Part shown: piece after piece, positions 1-8,951 of the stretch
How positions within the stretch are numbered: position 1 is the first letter of the stretch
Layout of the letters: every line of letters starts with the position of its first letter
Source of the DNA: Castellaniella sp040276065
Lineage (GTDB): Bacteria; Pseudomonadota; Gammaproteobacteria; Burkholderiales; Burkholderiaceae_B
Direction of reading: 5' to 3'
Length of the DNA stretch: 64,000 nucleotides
NCBI RefSeq assembly: GCF_040276065.1
Contig: NZ_JBELOI010000011.1
Span: 1 to 64,000, forward strand
Notes under the pieces: model-generated
What the model saw: the letters and a program-made list of their open reading frames with translations, nothing else
Database searches by the model: none
Told to the model about the DNA's origin: nothing
Position numbers and translations under genes: made by a program

Positions 1-206
1 GGGCACCCTCGCATGAATGGGGAGTGCCCATCATGGCCGAGGACGCCGCCCCATGGACGTTCAAGTGGGCTGTTTGGTCACTGCGAGAAGTACGGACTGG
101 CTGGAGTCGATGGCGCAGGCGAGAGCGCCCTCGGGGGTATTTGAAAGAGGGCGGGCAATCGGCGAACCGCCGGTGCCCTTGAAGGTGCGGGCGTTGCCGA
201 TGCCGC

Positions 207-1877
207 CTATTGCAGCAGCGCCAGGCGTTGCAGCAGGTCCAGCAGGTTTTTCACCAGGGTGCCGGCCTTTTGGTCCAGGTTGCGCTGGCCCTTCAGCGAG
301 CGGCCGTCGTTGTCGGGCACGATGCCCTGGCTGAGCGCGTCGCGCAGGATCGTCGCCAATTGCTTGCGGCTGTGGCGTCCGTCGATGTGCGGTAATAGCC
401 AGGCCTCGGCGTCTTTCAACTGCAGGTTGACCGTCTCGTGCCACAGCGTGAAGATGCCGACGCCGAACGCGGGATCGCGTTGCGCCTCGAAGATCACCTG
501 AAACCCTGGGATCAATCGGGGAGGCTCCGCCTCGTCGGCGGCTTTCGTCGCGTCATAAGGCGAGGGCGTGAGCAAATAGCACAGCATGTTCAGCCGGAAC
601 AGGGTCCGCAGGGCGGTTTGCAAGGCCTCGCGCGCCGCTTCGGGGCTCTCTGGCAGGTCGGCGCGCATATTGTCCAGTAACTCGTCGGTCGTCAGGCTGG
701 ATGGCCAGTGGCGGCTGAGAGTCTGGATCACACTCAATATCGTGGCGTCGTTGCTGTGGAGGGGGTGCTGGCGGTGGTTGCGGAAAAAACGCACGCCCGC
801 CGGCGCCTGGGCTGGGGGTTCGGTTTCAATGAAAGAGCCCGCCCAACGCAGATCCCCCAGCCGCTCCATGAGGGGGGCGGCTGAGAGGTCGCCGGCGCGC
901 GCTTGATGCACGAGCAGGCTCTTGCGGAAATTCCGTCCGACCGCGAAATCGAGATACTGCTGGCGCATCTCGCGCGGCTGGCCCAGGGCGACCAGATTGT
1001 GGTTCAGGCGGGTCTGCGCGCCGTAGGTTTCCCCCAGCTCGGACTGCGCCTCGGCATCGCCCACGTGGGTCAAGCCGAATTGGTCGGCCAGACTGACGAA
1101 CTCGAGCAGGTAGCAGGGGTTGTTATAGGTTTCCAGGTGTTCGTGCGCGATGTAATAGTCTGATTGTTGGCGCAACTGCTGGACGGCCGCCCGCAGGGAC
1201 GAGGCCAGGGGGTTGCTGGGGGCGATCCCTTCGGACAATAGGTTCAGCATGGCCTTGGCCGCGGGCAGTCTATCCTCGTCGCGCGCCACGCTGTGGCTAT
1301 GCAGCAGCATCGCGTCGCGCACGATATCGCCGGCCTTCCAGCCCGGATAGGTGTTGTAGCTGATATAGCCGACCCCGTCCGGCGCGAGATTGTCACGCAG
1401 GATACGCATCATGGCCTCGCGGACCTCATGCGGTACCCAACTGAATACCCCGTGCGCGATGATGTAGTCGAACTGCCCGAAGTCCGGCGTGATATCGGTC
1501 AGGCTCATCGCGCGCAGTTGCAGGTTTTTCAGGCCCAGCGTGTCGATCAAGCCTTGTCCGTGGGCGATCTGCACTGGCGACAAGTCCACGCCCACGACCT
1601 GGGCCCCGGGATGGGTCAGCGCAAAGGGCAGCACGTTGCCGCCGCCCGCGCAGCCCAGCTCGAGCACCCGCGCGTGCTCCAGCGTCGGGGCCTCCAGGCC
1701 ATACAGGTGGGCGGCGGCGCGCAGGTGGCCGGGCGCGGCATACCAGAAGGCGTTCGAGGTATAGACCTGGCGATCATAGTCCTCGGCCAGGCCTTGATTG
1801 GCGTCGGACAAGCCGGTCGATGCCGAGTCAGGATCGTCGAACGGGCGATCGGCGCGGGTGTCCTGTGTGGAATTCAT
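207..1877 (-). CDS. PKMT-type class I SAM-dependent methyltransferase with regulatory domain
   Basis: 556 aa. Residues 71-81 (VLELGCAGGGN) form SAM-binding motif I, followed by the acidic strand VVGVDLS at 94-100, so this is a class I methyltransferase. Roughly residues 230-310 match the 'methyltransferase regulatory domain' found in PKMT-family protein lysine methyltransferases (QQYLDFAVGRNFRKSLLVH segment), and a long C-terminal domain follows. Rickettsial members of this family methylate lysines of the outer membrane protein OmpB. I chose the ATG at 1877 because AGGATCT lies just upstream and the 64 extra residues of the longer frame are Arg/Pro-rich and not domain-like. It is divergent from the flagellin gene, so flagellin or another surface protein is a plausible substrate, but that is inference. 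A small-molecule methyltransferase remains possible. Confidence 0.82.
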   Translation of the reverse strand: MNSTQDTRADRPFDDPDSASTGLSDANQGLAEDYDRQVYTSNAFWYAAPGHLRAAAHLYGLEAPTLEHARVLELGCAGGGNVLPFALTHPGAQVVGVDLSPVQIAHGQGLIDTLGLKNLQLRAMSLTDITPDFGQFDYIIAHGVFSWVPHEVREAMMRILRDNLAPDGVGYISYNTYPGWKAGDIVRDAMLLHSHSVARDEDRLPAAKAMLNLLSEGIAPSNPLASSLRAAVQQLRQQSDYYIAHEHLETYNNPCYLLEFVSLADQFGLTHVGDAEAQSELGETYGAQTRLNHNLVALGQPREMRQQYLDFAVGRNFRKSLLVHQARAGDLSAAPLMERLGDLRWAGSFIETEPPAQAPAGVRFFRNHRQHPLHSNDATILSVIQTLSRHWPSSLTTDELLDNMRADLPESPEAAREALQTALRTLFRLNMLCYLLTPSPYDATKAADEAEPPRLIPGFQVIFEAQRDPAFGVGIFTLWHETVNLQLKDAEAWLLPHIDGRHSRKQLATILRDALSQGIVPDNDGRSLKGQRNLDQKAGTLVKNLLDLLQRLALLQ

Positions 1878-2023
1878 GTGAGATCCTGGGATGGCCGTGG
1901 CGCCGGGTCTCGGGGTGCGGCGCCAGAGGGCGATCATCGAGGTTGGGGGAAACGGGCCAGTCCCTAGCATACGGGCTCGGCGTCCATCGGAAAGCGGGGA
2001 AAAAGCCTGGAAAAGGGGGCGAT

Positions 2024-2041
2024 GGCGGGCATATGCCCGCC
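2024..2041. repeat. Perfect 18-bp palindrome
   Basis: GGCGGGCATATGCCCGCC reads identically on both strands. It lies midway between the two divergent start codons, about 110 bp upstream of the sigma-28 promoter. It could be a dimeric regulator's operator or simply a GC-rich hairpin; no T-tract follows, so it is not a classical terminator. Confidence 0.6.
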
Positions 2042-2152
2042 GAGTGCGGCTGCGGCGGCAGGTTCGCACACGTCGCCCCGAAAAACCCGTGGCCCCTCAT
2101 CCCAGGGACATGTGGGCGGGTCGCCGTGGATGTCGCCGGTGCGTGCGCGCCC

Positions 2153-2179
2153 TAAAGTTCCCTCCCTCATATCCGTAAA
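2153..2179 (+). promoter_or_regulatory. sigma-28 (FliA) promoter of the flagellin gene
   Basis: TAAAGTTC at 2153-2160, an 11-nt spacer, then TCCGTAAA at 2172-2179 closely match the FliA consensus TAAAGTTT-N11-GCCGATAA. Position fits a start site near 2186 and a leader of about 75 nt ahead of the flagellin ATG. This places the gene in the late class of flagellar genes. Confidence 0.8.
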
Positions 2180-2261
2180 TGCGGCAGAACAGGAGGTCAC
2201 TCGGTTTGTCATCCTGGGCAATCAGCGCGAATCCTGCGCCACACACATTTAGGAGTCTTTC

Positions 2262-3920
2262 ATGGCTGTTATCAACACGAACTACTTGGCTCTGGTTTCC
2301 CAGAACAATCTGGTCAGGTCGCAGAATGCCCTGGGTTCTGCCATCGAGCGCTTGTCGTCCGGCCTGCGCATCAACAGCGCCAAGGATGATGCCGCCGGTC
2401 AAGCCATCGCCAATCGCTTTTCCGCCAATATCCGGGGCCTGACGCAGGCCAGCCGCAACGCCAACGACGGCATCTCGATCGCTCAAACGACCGAAGGCGC
2501 CCTGAACGAAATCAACAACAACCTGCAGCGCGTCCGCGAGCTGTCGGTGCAGGCCGCCAACGGCTCGAACTCGGCCTCCGACCTGAACTCCATTCAGGCG
2601 GAAATCGATCAGCGCCTGGAGGAGATCGATCGCGTATCGAGGGAAACCCAGTTCAACGGCCAGTATGTGCTCAGCGACACGGCGGGCAAGCTGAAAATCC
2701 AGGTGGGCGCAAATGACGGCCAGACGATTGAGGTCAACTTCCGCACCATCAACAGCGCAGAGCTGGGCCTGGACGGCTTCAACATCAACAACAAGGATGT
2801 TGCAAACACCGCCGCCGCCAAGCAAGACCTGATCGATGGGGGCTTCACCTCGACGGCCGGGGCGAATGGCACGACTGTTTGGAGCAAGGATACGACGGTT
2901 GGCAATGCTGTAGCGACGGCTGCCAACGTCATGGATAGCCTGGTGGATACGAGCTCGGTGACTTATACCGGCAGCACGGCGAACGGTCTGGGTGTCGCGG
3001 CCAAGGGCGACAGTTATATCTACAATGCGGCGACCGAGACCTTTACCTTCAGCGCGGACGGTGCCGCCGATACGGATGTGGCGACATACATCACGACAGC
3101 CGCGACCGCCGCTGGCGGTTCCATCAGCATCACAGCCAATATCGGCGGCAAGGATGCGGTGGCCATCGTCGAGGCAGGTGGCAACCTGACGGCCGAGAAC
3201 GGCCAAGTGTTGTACCTGGATGCAACGGGCAACCTCACCACCAACAATGCGGATGGCGACCCTCAAGCGACAATTGGCGATCTGACCACCGCGATTCAGG
3301 CCTCGGGTACGAGTACCATCACCCTGGGTGGCACCAAGTTCGCCGGCAACACCGCTACGATCGATGTGACGGGCGCCACGATGAGCAAGGCGGCGATGGC
3401 GGCCGAAGACTTCTCGACGAGCAACGGCTACACGGTTACCGCCGGTACCGTGACGCAGACGTCCACCGGAGCAGCAATGCGCTATAACGCGGCCTCCGGT
3501 TTGCTGACGACAGAGGCGAGCACCGTCACGACGACAACCTATTACGAGCAGGGCAACGGCATGATCACCGATGGCCAAGGTGCTCAATTGTATAAGGATG
3601 CCAGTGATGTCCTGACCTTTGACGCGGCATCCGCGGGTACGGCGAATGCCAACCCCCTCCAGGCGCTGGATGACGCCTTGGCGGACGTCGATTCTCTGCG
3701 CAGCGAATTGGGTGCCGTGCAGAACCGCTTCGAGTCCACGATCGCCAATCTGACCAACACCATTACCAACCTGTCGGCCGCCCGGTCGCGCATCGAGGAT
3801 GCCGACTATGCGGTGGAAGTCTCCAACATGACCCGCGCGCAGATCCTGCAGCAGGCCGGCACCTCGGTCCTGGCGCAAGCCAACCAGGTTCCGCAGACCG
3901 TGCTGTCGCTGCTGCGGTAA
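2262..3920 (+). CDS. fliC: Flagellin
   Basis: 552 aa, the filament subunit exported through the flagellar type III system and polymerised outside the cell. The N-terminal D0/D1 region (residues 1 to about 138, MAVINTNYLAL, LSSGLRINSAKDDAAGQAI) and the C-terminal D1/D0 region (last about 85 residues, ending PQTVLSLLR) are strongly conserved. The central part, about 160-460, is a Thr/Ala/Gly-rich surface domain of the variable type. Of 11 lysines, only one is in the N-terminal conserved helix region and none lies in the last 85 residues, so most are on the surface domain. AGGAG seven bases before the ATG sets the start. It has its own sigma-28 promoter and terminator and no other flagellar gene nearby in the window, so it is a monocistronic flagellin locus. 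Confidence 0.96.
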   Translation: MAVINTNYLALVSQNNLVRSQNALGSAIERLSSGLRINSAKDDAAGQAIANRFSANIRGLTQASRNANDGISIAQTTEGALNEINNNLQRVRELSVQAANGSNSASDLNSIQAEIDQRLEEIDRVSRETQFNGQYVLSDTAGKLKIQVGANDGQTIEVNFRTINSAELGLDGFNINNKDVANTAAAKQDLIDGGFTSTAGANGTTVWSKDTTVGNAVATAANVMDSLVDTSSVTYTGSTANGLGVAAKGDSYIYNAATETFTFSADGAADTDVATYITTAATAAGGSISITANIGGKDAVAIVEAGGNLTAENGQVLYLDATGNLTTNNADGDPQATIGDLTTAIQASGTSTITLGGTKFAGNTATIDVTGATMSKAAMAAEDFSTSNGYTVTAGTVTQTSTGAAMRYNAASGLLTTEASTVTTTTYYEQGNGMITDGQGAQLYKDASDVLTFDAASAGTANANPLQALDDALADVDSLRSELGAVQNRFESTIANLTNTITNLSAARSRIEDADYAVEVSNMTRAQILQQAGTSVLAQANQVPQTVLSLLR

Positions 3921-4022
3921 TTCTTAGGGTGCGGGATGTTCCAGGCGGTTCGCTTATCGGGTAACGGGTATCTGATTCGCTTGGAACAGCCTCTGCGGTG
4001 AGCCCTACGGTAGTCAAGAATA

Positions 4023-4057
4023 CGCTCTGATCAGTCTCAAACTGATCAGAGCGTTTT
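4023..4057 (+). terminator. Rho-independent terminator after flagellin gene
   Basis: A perfect 13-bp stem (CGCTCTGATCAGT at 4023-4035 pairing with 4041-4053) encloses the 5-nt loop CTCAA and is followed directly by TTTT. It lies 102 bp after the flagellin stop and ends a single-gene transcript. Confidence 0.9.
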
Positions 4058-4264
4058 GATATGATTTCCCTTTGCCTCTAAAGGTGGATACGCTCGGGGC
4101 CACCGATTTTGGACGCCCGCGTCGGATGACCTTGTTGCCATCGCGAAGCTCGGCCTTCTGAACCCCTTATGGACTCGTAGCAATTCGCCCCCTCGCCATT
4201 CAGGTGTTCGTGTCCATCCCCGTGATAGAGTGGTCGCCATGCCTCACGCGCAAGGATGACTCCC

Positions 4265-6667
4265 ATGGATTCGACCCATCGAAACAGGGGCGTGGCCCAA
4301 ACCCTGGGCTGGATCGTTCTGCTTCTGATCGCGCTTTTTTCCCTCCTGGGCGGCGCCTGGCTGGCAGTGCTGGGCGGCTCCTGGTATTACGCGGCACTGG
4401 GTGTGGCGCTGTTGCTGAGCGTATGGTTTCTGAGGCGCGGCCAGGCGACGGGCTTATGGCTGTACGCGCTGATCCTGGCGGCCACGCTGGTCTGGGGGCT
4501 GTGGGAGGTCGGCGCCGATTTCTGGGCACTGGCGCCGCGCTATGATTTGCTGTTCCTGCTAGGGCTGTGGCTGCTGCTGCCGGCGGCCACGCGCGGGTTC
4601 GTGTCTCCGCGCCCCGCCAAGACCGCCATGGGCGTGGCGATGGTGGCCATGCTGGTGGTGCTGGGCTATGGCGTATACGACGATCCGCAGGAAATCGACG
4701 GCGTGTTCGCCCGCGCCCAGCCGGCCCAGGCACAGGCGGTGCGCGGCGTGGCGGACGAGGACTGGCCGTCCTATGGGCGCACTGAGGGCGGGGTGCGTTA
4801 TTCGCCGCTCACCCAGATCAATGCCGGGAACGTCAAGGACCTGCAAGTGGCCTGGGTCTATCACACGGGCGACTTCCGGGGCGAGAATGATTCGGGTGAA
4901 ACCACCAATGAGGTCACGCCGATCAAAGTCGGCGACACGCTGTACCTCTGCACGCCGCACCAGTTCCTGGACGCGCTGGATGCCGCCACCGGCCGGCGCT
5001 TGTGGCGCTTTGATCCGCAACTGAAGGCCGACAAGTCCTTCCAGCACTTGACCTGCCGCGGCGTCGCCTATCACGACGCGGGCAATACCGAGCGTTTTCC
5101 GGCCAGTCTGGACAAGGCCGGGGGGCCTGCCTCGACCGTCTGCCCGCGCAAGGTGCTCTTGCCCACCAATGACGGGCGCCTGATTGCGGTGAATGCCGAT
5201 GACGGCCGCAAATGCAGTGATTTCGGCAAGGACGGCGAGATCGATCTGCAGAAAAGCATGCCCCATGCCTACCCGGGGGGGTATAACCCGACCTCGCCGC
5301 CGGTGGTCACCGCGACGACCATCGTCATTGGCGGATCGGTGACGGACAATTTCTCCAATCAAGAACCGTCCGGCGTGATTCGTGGCTACGATGTGCGCAC
5401 CGGCGCGCTGAAATGGGTGTTCGACACCGGCGCGGAGAATCCCAACGCCATGCCGGGCGAGCACACCGAGTTCGTGCATAATTCGCCCAACGCCTGGGCG
5501 CCCTTGGCCTACGACGCGCAGACCGATAGGGTCTACGTCCCCACCGGCGTGGGCACGCCCGACATCTGGGGCGGCGACCGCGGCCCCCTGAAGGAACGCT
5601 ACGCAAACGCCGTCCTGGCGCTCGATGCCGCCACCGGCCGCCTGATCTGGCATTTCCAGACCACGCACCACGATCTGTGGGACATGGATGTTCCGGCGCA
5701 ACCCTCGCTGATGGACGTGCGGACGAATGATGGCCGGACAGTGCCGGCCATTTATGTGCTCACCAAGACCGGCAATGTGTTCGTGCTGGACCGCCGCAGT
5801 GGCGAGCCCGTCGTGCCGGTGGCGGAAAAAGCCGTGCCGCAACGCGTGGCGCGGGGTCCGCAGACCCGGGGCGAGCATTACGCGCCGACACAGCCGTTCT
5901 CGGCGCTGGATCTGGCCCCGCCTGGCACGCTCACCGACAAGGATATGTGGGGGGCCACGCTGCTGGATCAGTTGGTGTGCCGCGTGATGTTCAAGCGTCT
6001 CAACTACGACGGCATCTACACGCCGCCGTCCGAAAACGGCACGCTGGTGTTTCCCGGCAATCTGGGCGTGTTCGAGTGGGGCGGCATGTCGGTGAACCAA
6101 GACCGCCAGGTGGCGTTGATGAACCCGATCGGCCTGCCGTTCGTCTCCAGACTCGTGCCCGAGGATCCGAACCGTGCCAGGGGCGAGGGGACCGGCACGG
6201 AAAGCGGCGTGCAGCCGATGTACGGCACTCCGTACGGCGTGACGATCAATCCATTCCTGTCGCCGCTGGGCCTGCCTTGCAAGGCGCCCGCCTGGGGCTA
6301 TGTGGCCGGCGTGGATTTGCTGAGCAATCAGGTGGTCTGGAAGAAACGCATCGGCACCATTCGCGACAGCCTGCCGCGGCTATTCCAGTTGCCGCCGCTG
6401 AAGATCGGTGTGCCGGGTTTGGGTGGACCCATCTCGACCGCAGGCAATGTGATGTTCGTGGCCGCCACCCAGGACAACTACTTGCGCGCCTTCGACGTGA
6501 GCAGCGGCAGCCTGTTGTGGGAGGCGCGCCTGCCCGCCGGTGGCCAGGCCACGCCGATGACTTATGCGGCGGGCGGCCGGCAGTATGTGGTGATCATGGC
6601 CGGCGGCCACGGGTCGTTTGGCACCAGGATGGGGGATGACCTGGTGGCTTTCGCCTTGCCGGATTGA
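4265..6667 (+). CDS. gcd: Membrane-bound PQQ-dependent glucose/quinate/shikimate-family dehydrogenase
   Basis: 800 aa, the usual length of quinoprotein glucose dehydrogenase. About five hydrophobic helices fill residues 1-140 and anchor it in the inner membrane; the remaining part is the periplasmic eight-bladed PQQ propeller, starting at DWPSYGRTEGGVRYSPL. The segment TTHHDLWDMDVPAQPSL carries the Asp equivalent to the catalytic Asp of the E. coli enzyme, and repeated W-motif blades (LDAATGRLIWHF, DVSSGSLLWEA) are visible. It oxidises glucose or a related sugar or polyol in the periplasm and passes electrons to ubiquinone. AAGGA at 4252-4256 with 8-nt spacing supports this ATG over the one nine bases upstream. 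No PQQ synthesis genes are present here. Exact substrate (glucose versus quinate/shikimate) is not settled by sequence alone. Confidence 0.92.
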   Translation: MDSTHRNRGVAQTLGWIVLLLIALFSLLGGAWLAVLGGSWYYAALGVALLLSVWFLRRGQATGLWLYALILAATLVWGLWEVGADFWALAPRYDLLFLLGLWLLLPAATRGFVSPRPAKTAMGVAMVAMLVVLGYGVYDDPQEIDGVFARAQPAQAQAVRGVADEDWPSYGRTEGGVRYSPLTQINAGNVKDLQVAWVYHTGDFRGENDSGETTNEVTPIKVGDTLYLCTPHQFLDALDAATGRRLWRFDPQLKADKSFQHLTCRGVAYHDAGNTERFPASLDKAGGPASTVCPRKVLLPTNDGRLIAVNADDGRKCSDFGKDGEIDLQKSMPHAYPGGYNPTSPPVVTATTIVIGGSVTDNFSNQEPSGVIRGYDVRTGALKWVFDTGAENPNAMPGEHTEFVHNSPNAWAPLAYDAQTDRVYVPTGVGTPDIWGGDRGPLKERYANAVLALDAATGRLIWHFQTTHHDLWDMDVPAQPSLMDVRTNDGRTVPAIYVLTKTGNVFVLDRRSGEPVVPVAEKAVPQRVARGPQTRGEHYAPTQPFSALDLAPPGTLTDKDMWGATLLDQLVCRVMFKRLNYDGIYTPPSENGTLVFPGNLGVFEWGGMSVNQDRQVALMNPIGLPFVSRLVPEDPNRARGEGTGTESGVQPMYGTPYGVTINPFLSPLGLPCKAPAWGYVAGVDLLSNQVVWKKRIGTIRDSLPRLFQLPPLKIGVPGLGGPISTAGNVMFVAATQDNYLRAFDVSSGSLLWEARLPAGGQATPMTYAAGGRQYVVIMAGGHGSFGTRMGDDLVAFALPD

Positions 6668-6691
6668 GTATCCGGTGCGGCGCGTGACGGG

Positions 6692-7582
6692 TCATGACGG
6701 GGGCGGGAGGCGGTGCGCCGCCCACCCGGCGAGGCAGGCCGCGTATCCATCCGGCGCGTTCGGCCACGCGGGCGTCCAGCCGCTGGCCCGCAGCCGCGCA
6801 TTGGACAAACGCTTGCCGCTTGCCGGCCGGGCTTGTCGGGTGGGCGGCGGGCCGCCGGCCAGGCGCGCGATGGCGTCGTACAGCTCCGCGGTCGGCAGGG
6901 GGCGATCGTCCGTGCCGATATACAGCGGCCCGGGGTCGGCCATGCTCAGCAGGTGTGCGCAGGCCCGTGCGGCATCGTCGATGTGTATCCGATTCGCCCA
7001 GTGGCCCGGGCCGCCGGGCGCGGCGATCGTGCCGGCGCGCAAGCCCTCGGCCAGGCGCAGCCGGCCTGGTCCGTACAGGCCCGACAGGCGCAGGACGACC
7101 CCGACGCCCGGCCGCAGGGCGGCGTGCAGCGCGGCCTCGGCACCCAGCAGCGCCCGCGCGCGGAAATCGGTATTGTCCGGCGGCGTATCCTCGTCCACCC
7201 AATGGTCGGAAGGCCCCCAGACCGCGGAAGACCCCACCAGCACACAGCGCCGCAGCCGCTCGAGGCCGCCGGGCGCCAGGCTGTCCAGCAGCCTGGGCAG
7301 TCCTGAGGGGTAGACCTCGGCATAGTCCGTCATGGTCCGGGTGTCGGGCGACGGGGCGTACAGGATGTGGGTGATCCCGGAAAATTCCGGCGCACCCAGA
7401 AAGGACAGGCTCTCGCGGTGGCGCAGGTCGGCCGCATGCCAGGCAATGCCCCCGTCGCCCGCTGGCGGTGCCCGGCGGCGCAGCCCGATGCACCGCCAGC
7501 GGGCCGGATCCAGCATTCCCGCCACGCGCGCGCAGAGGTCGCCGCCCACCAATAAAAGGGTATTCCTGTCGGTCATTGGCAT
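6692..7582 (-). CDS. Atypical SDR / NAD-dependent epimerase-dehydratase-like protein
   Basis: 296 aa with a Rossmann-type start (NTLLLVGGDLCARVAG, a degenerate glycine motif), a central CVLVGSSAVWG strand, and the segment RLSGLYGPGR that is typical of extended SDR proteins. The usual YxxxK catalytic pair is absent; the corresponding stretch reads RARALLGAE, as in YeeZ-like members of COG0451. It converges tail to tail with the glucose dehydrogenase gene (24 bp) and is divergent from the Gfo/Idh/MocA gene. There is no strong ribosome binding site, and a second ATG lies two codons downstream. Substrate is unknown. Confidence 0.75.
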   Translation of the reverse strand: MPMTDRNTLLLVGGDLCARVAGMLDPARWRCIGLRRRAPPAGDGGIAWHAADLRHRESLSFLGAPEFSGITHILYAPSPDTRTMTDYAEVYPSGLPRLLDSLAPGGLERLRRCVLVGSSAVWGPSDHWVDEDTPPDNTDFRARALLGAEAALHAALRPGVGVVLRLSGLYGPGRLRLAEGLRAGTIAAPGGPGHWANRIHIDDAARACAHLLSMADPGPLYIGTDDRPLPTAELYDAIARLAGGPPPTRQARPASGKRLSNARLRASGWTPAWPNAPDGYAACLAGWAAHRLPPPS

Positions 7583-7765
7583 TCTTGCGTGGATAAATGT
7601 GCATTATGGACGAGGCCGTGGCCTGGCGTGCATGGGCGGGTGAAACGGCTGTTTCGCGGGATCGGCGGGCACGGGATTGCGGGCGCGCGCCGACTTGCAT
7701 TACCGTGCGGGTGTGCGCCGCTTTGCGTGGCGCCGTTCCTTTTGAACCCGACAGGTGATCTAAGC

Positions 7766-8815
7766 ATGAGTATGGCTTTCCGTTCCTCCGAGCCTTTGCG
7801 TCTCGGCATTCTGGGCTGCGCCAATATCGCGCGTCAGTTCACGCGCGATGTGGCGCCCAGCGCGGCGGTGCGCGTCGTCGCCGTGGCGAGCCGCAACGCG
7901 GACACGGCCGCACGCTTTGCGGCGGACACCGGCATCGGCCGCCATGTCGGCAGTTATGAGGCGCTGCTGGCCGATCAAGAGATCGATGCGGTGTATATCC
8001 CCCTGCCCAACAGTCTGCATGCGGCCTGGACGATCCGGGCCGCCGAGAGCGGCAAGCACGTCCTGTGCGAAAAACCGCTGGCGCTCGGCCGAGCCGAGGC
8101 GCAGGCCATGTTCGAGGCGGCGCGCCGCCATGAGGTCATGTTGCTCGAGGCCTACCCCTATCAGTTCCAGCCTCAGACCGCCGACATGCTGGCCTTGCTG
8201 CGCGACGGGGCGATCGGGTCGGTGCGTTCGGTGCAGGCGGTTTTTGGTTTTCCCCTGCTGGGCGGGAATACGAATATCCGCATGCAAGCGGAATTGGGCG
8301 GCGGCTCGCTGCTCGACGCCGGCAGCTATCCGCTGAGCCTGATCCGGTGGGTGATGGGCTGCGCGCCCAGCCGCGTGCGCGCCGACGCGAGCTGGGCCGC
8401 GACGGGGGTGGACATCAGCATGAGCGGCACCTTGTTTTACGCGGACGGCCGCCGCGCCCAATTCGCCTGCGCCATGGACGTCGCCAATCAGCGCCGGGCG
8501 ACGATTGCCGGCACCGAGGGGACGATCGATACGGAATTCCTCAATCACACCAGCGATGGGGCCGGCGACCATCCCCACGGCTATCAGCCCAGCCAGTTGC
8601 GCGTGCGCCGGGGCGGCGCCGGGACGATTCCGTTCGAGGAGGTCCGGTCGCCGTCGGGCAGCGGGTTCCGTTTCGCAGCCGAGGCGTTCGCCCAGGCCGT
8701 GGCCAGCGGGGATGTGGCCTTGATCCGCCGCCACGCCGAGGCCAGCCTGGATACCGCCGCCACCCTGGAGGCTCTGGCGGCCAGCGCCCGTGAGGGCCGG
8801 GACGTGGCGCTCTGA
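7766..8815 (+). CDS. Gfo/Idh/MocA family NAD(P)-dependent oxidoreductase
   Basis: 349 aa. The N-terminal Rossmann domain begins LGILGCANIA, and the EKP motif (LCEKPLAL, near residue 97) that places the catalytic lysine is intact. The C-terminal alpha/beta domain includes the GGGSLLDAGSYPLSLIRW signature common in the trans-1,2-dihydrobenzene-diol/xylose dehydrogenase-like subgroup. Members oxidise or reduce sugars, inositols or dihydrodiols. AGGTGA at 7752-7757 supports the ATG at 7766; the open frame extends upstream to 7589 but that part is not domain-like. Substrate cannot be named from sequence. Confidence 0.88.
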   Translation: MSMAFRSSEPLRLGILGCANIARQFTRDVAPSAAVRVVAVASRNADTAARFAADTGIGRHVGSYEALLADQEIDAVYIPLPNSLHAAWTIRAAESGKHVLCEKPLALGRAEAQAMFEAARRHEVMLLEAYPYQFQPQTADMLALLRDGAIGSVRSVQAVFGFPLLGGNTNIRMQAELGGGSLLDAGSYPLSLIRWVMGCAPSRVRADASWAATGVDISMSGTLFYADGRRAQFACAMDVANQRRATIAGTEGTIDTEFLNHTSDGAGDHPHGYQPSQLRVRRGGAGTIPFEEVRSPSGSGFRFAAEAFAQAVASGDVALIRRHAEASLDTAATLEALAASAREGRDVAL

Positions 8816-8951
8816 GTCCGCCCGGAGGGCGGGACTGCGCCAAGGCCCGGACCGGGTGGCCTTACACTATGGCGCGCGCAGGCGCATTTTCCTGCGGAAA
8901 AATTCCGGGCTGGTGGCTCCCCGCGGGCCGCGAGCAATAGGATCATCCGAT

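Larger units (their letters stand above)
1878..2261. other. Divergent intergenic region between methyltransferase and flagellin genes
   Basis: 384 bp without a credible gene. It holds the flagellin sigma-28 promoter, the flagellin ribosome binding site (AGGAG at 2251-2255) and a perfect 18-bp palindrome at 2024-2041. I could not identify a convincing promoter for the minus-strand methyltransferase. The short reading frames crossing it in several frames look like chance products of high GC. Confidence 0.7.

Noticed and set aside
1..29. Inverted repeat GGGCAC...GTGCCC at the very start
   Set aside because: Six-base arms with a 12-20 bp gap are expected by chance at this GC content, and the context is cut by the window edge.
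17..334. Open frames in both strands over the first 450 bp
   Set aside because: No domain character, no ribosome binding site, and they overlap the methyltransferase C-terminus. The first 206 bp hold nothing I can support.
2097..3878. Minus-strand open frame opposite flagellin (593 aa)
   Set aside because: Composition is Arg/Gly-rich and repetitive as expected of the antisense of a Thr/Ala-rich gene.
4058..4264. Small minus-strand frames (62-64 aa) between the flagellin terminator and the glucose dehydrogenase gene
   Set aside because: No start signals and no recognisable sequence; likely chance frames in promoter DNA.
4559..6100. Minus-strand open frame opposite the glucose dehydrogenase gene (513 aa)
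   Set aside because: Low-complexity His/Arg-rich translation, no ribosome binding site, fully inside a recognised gene.
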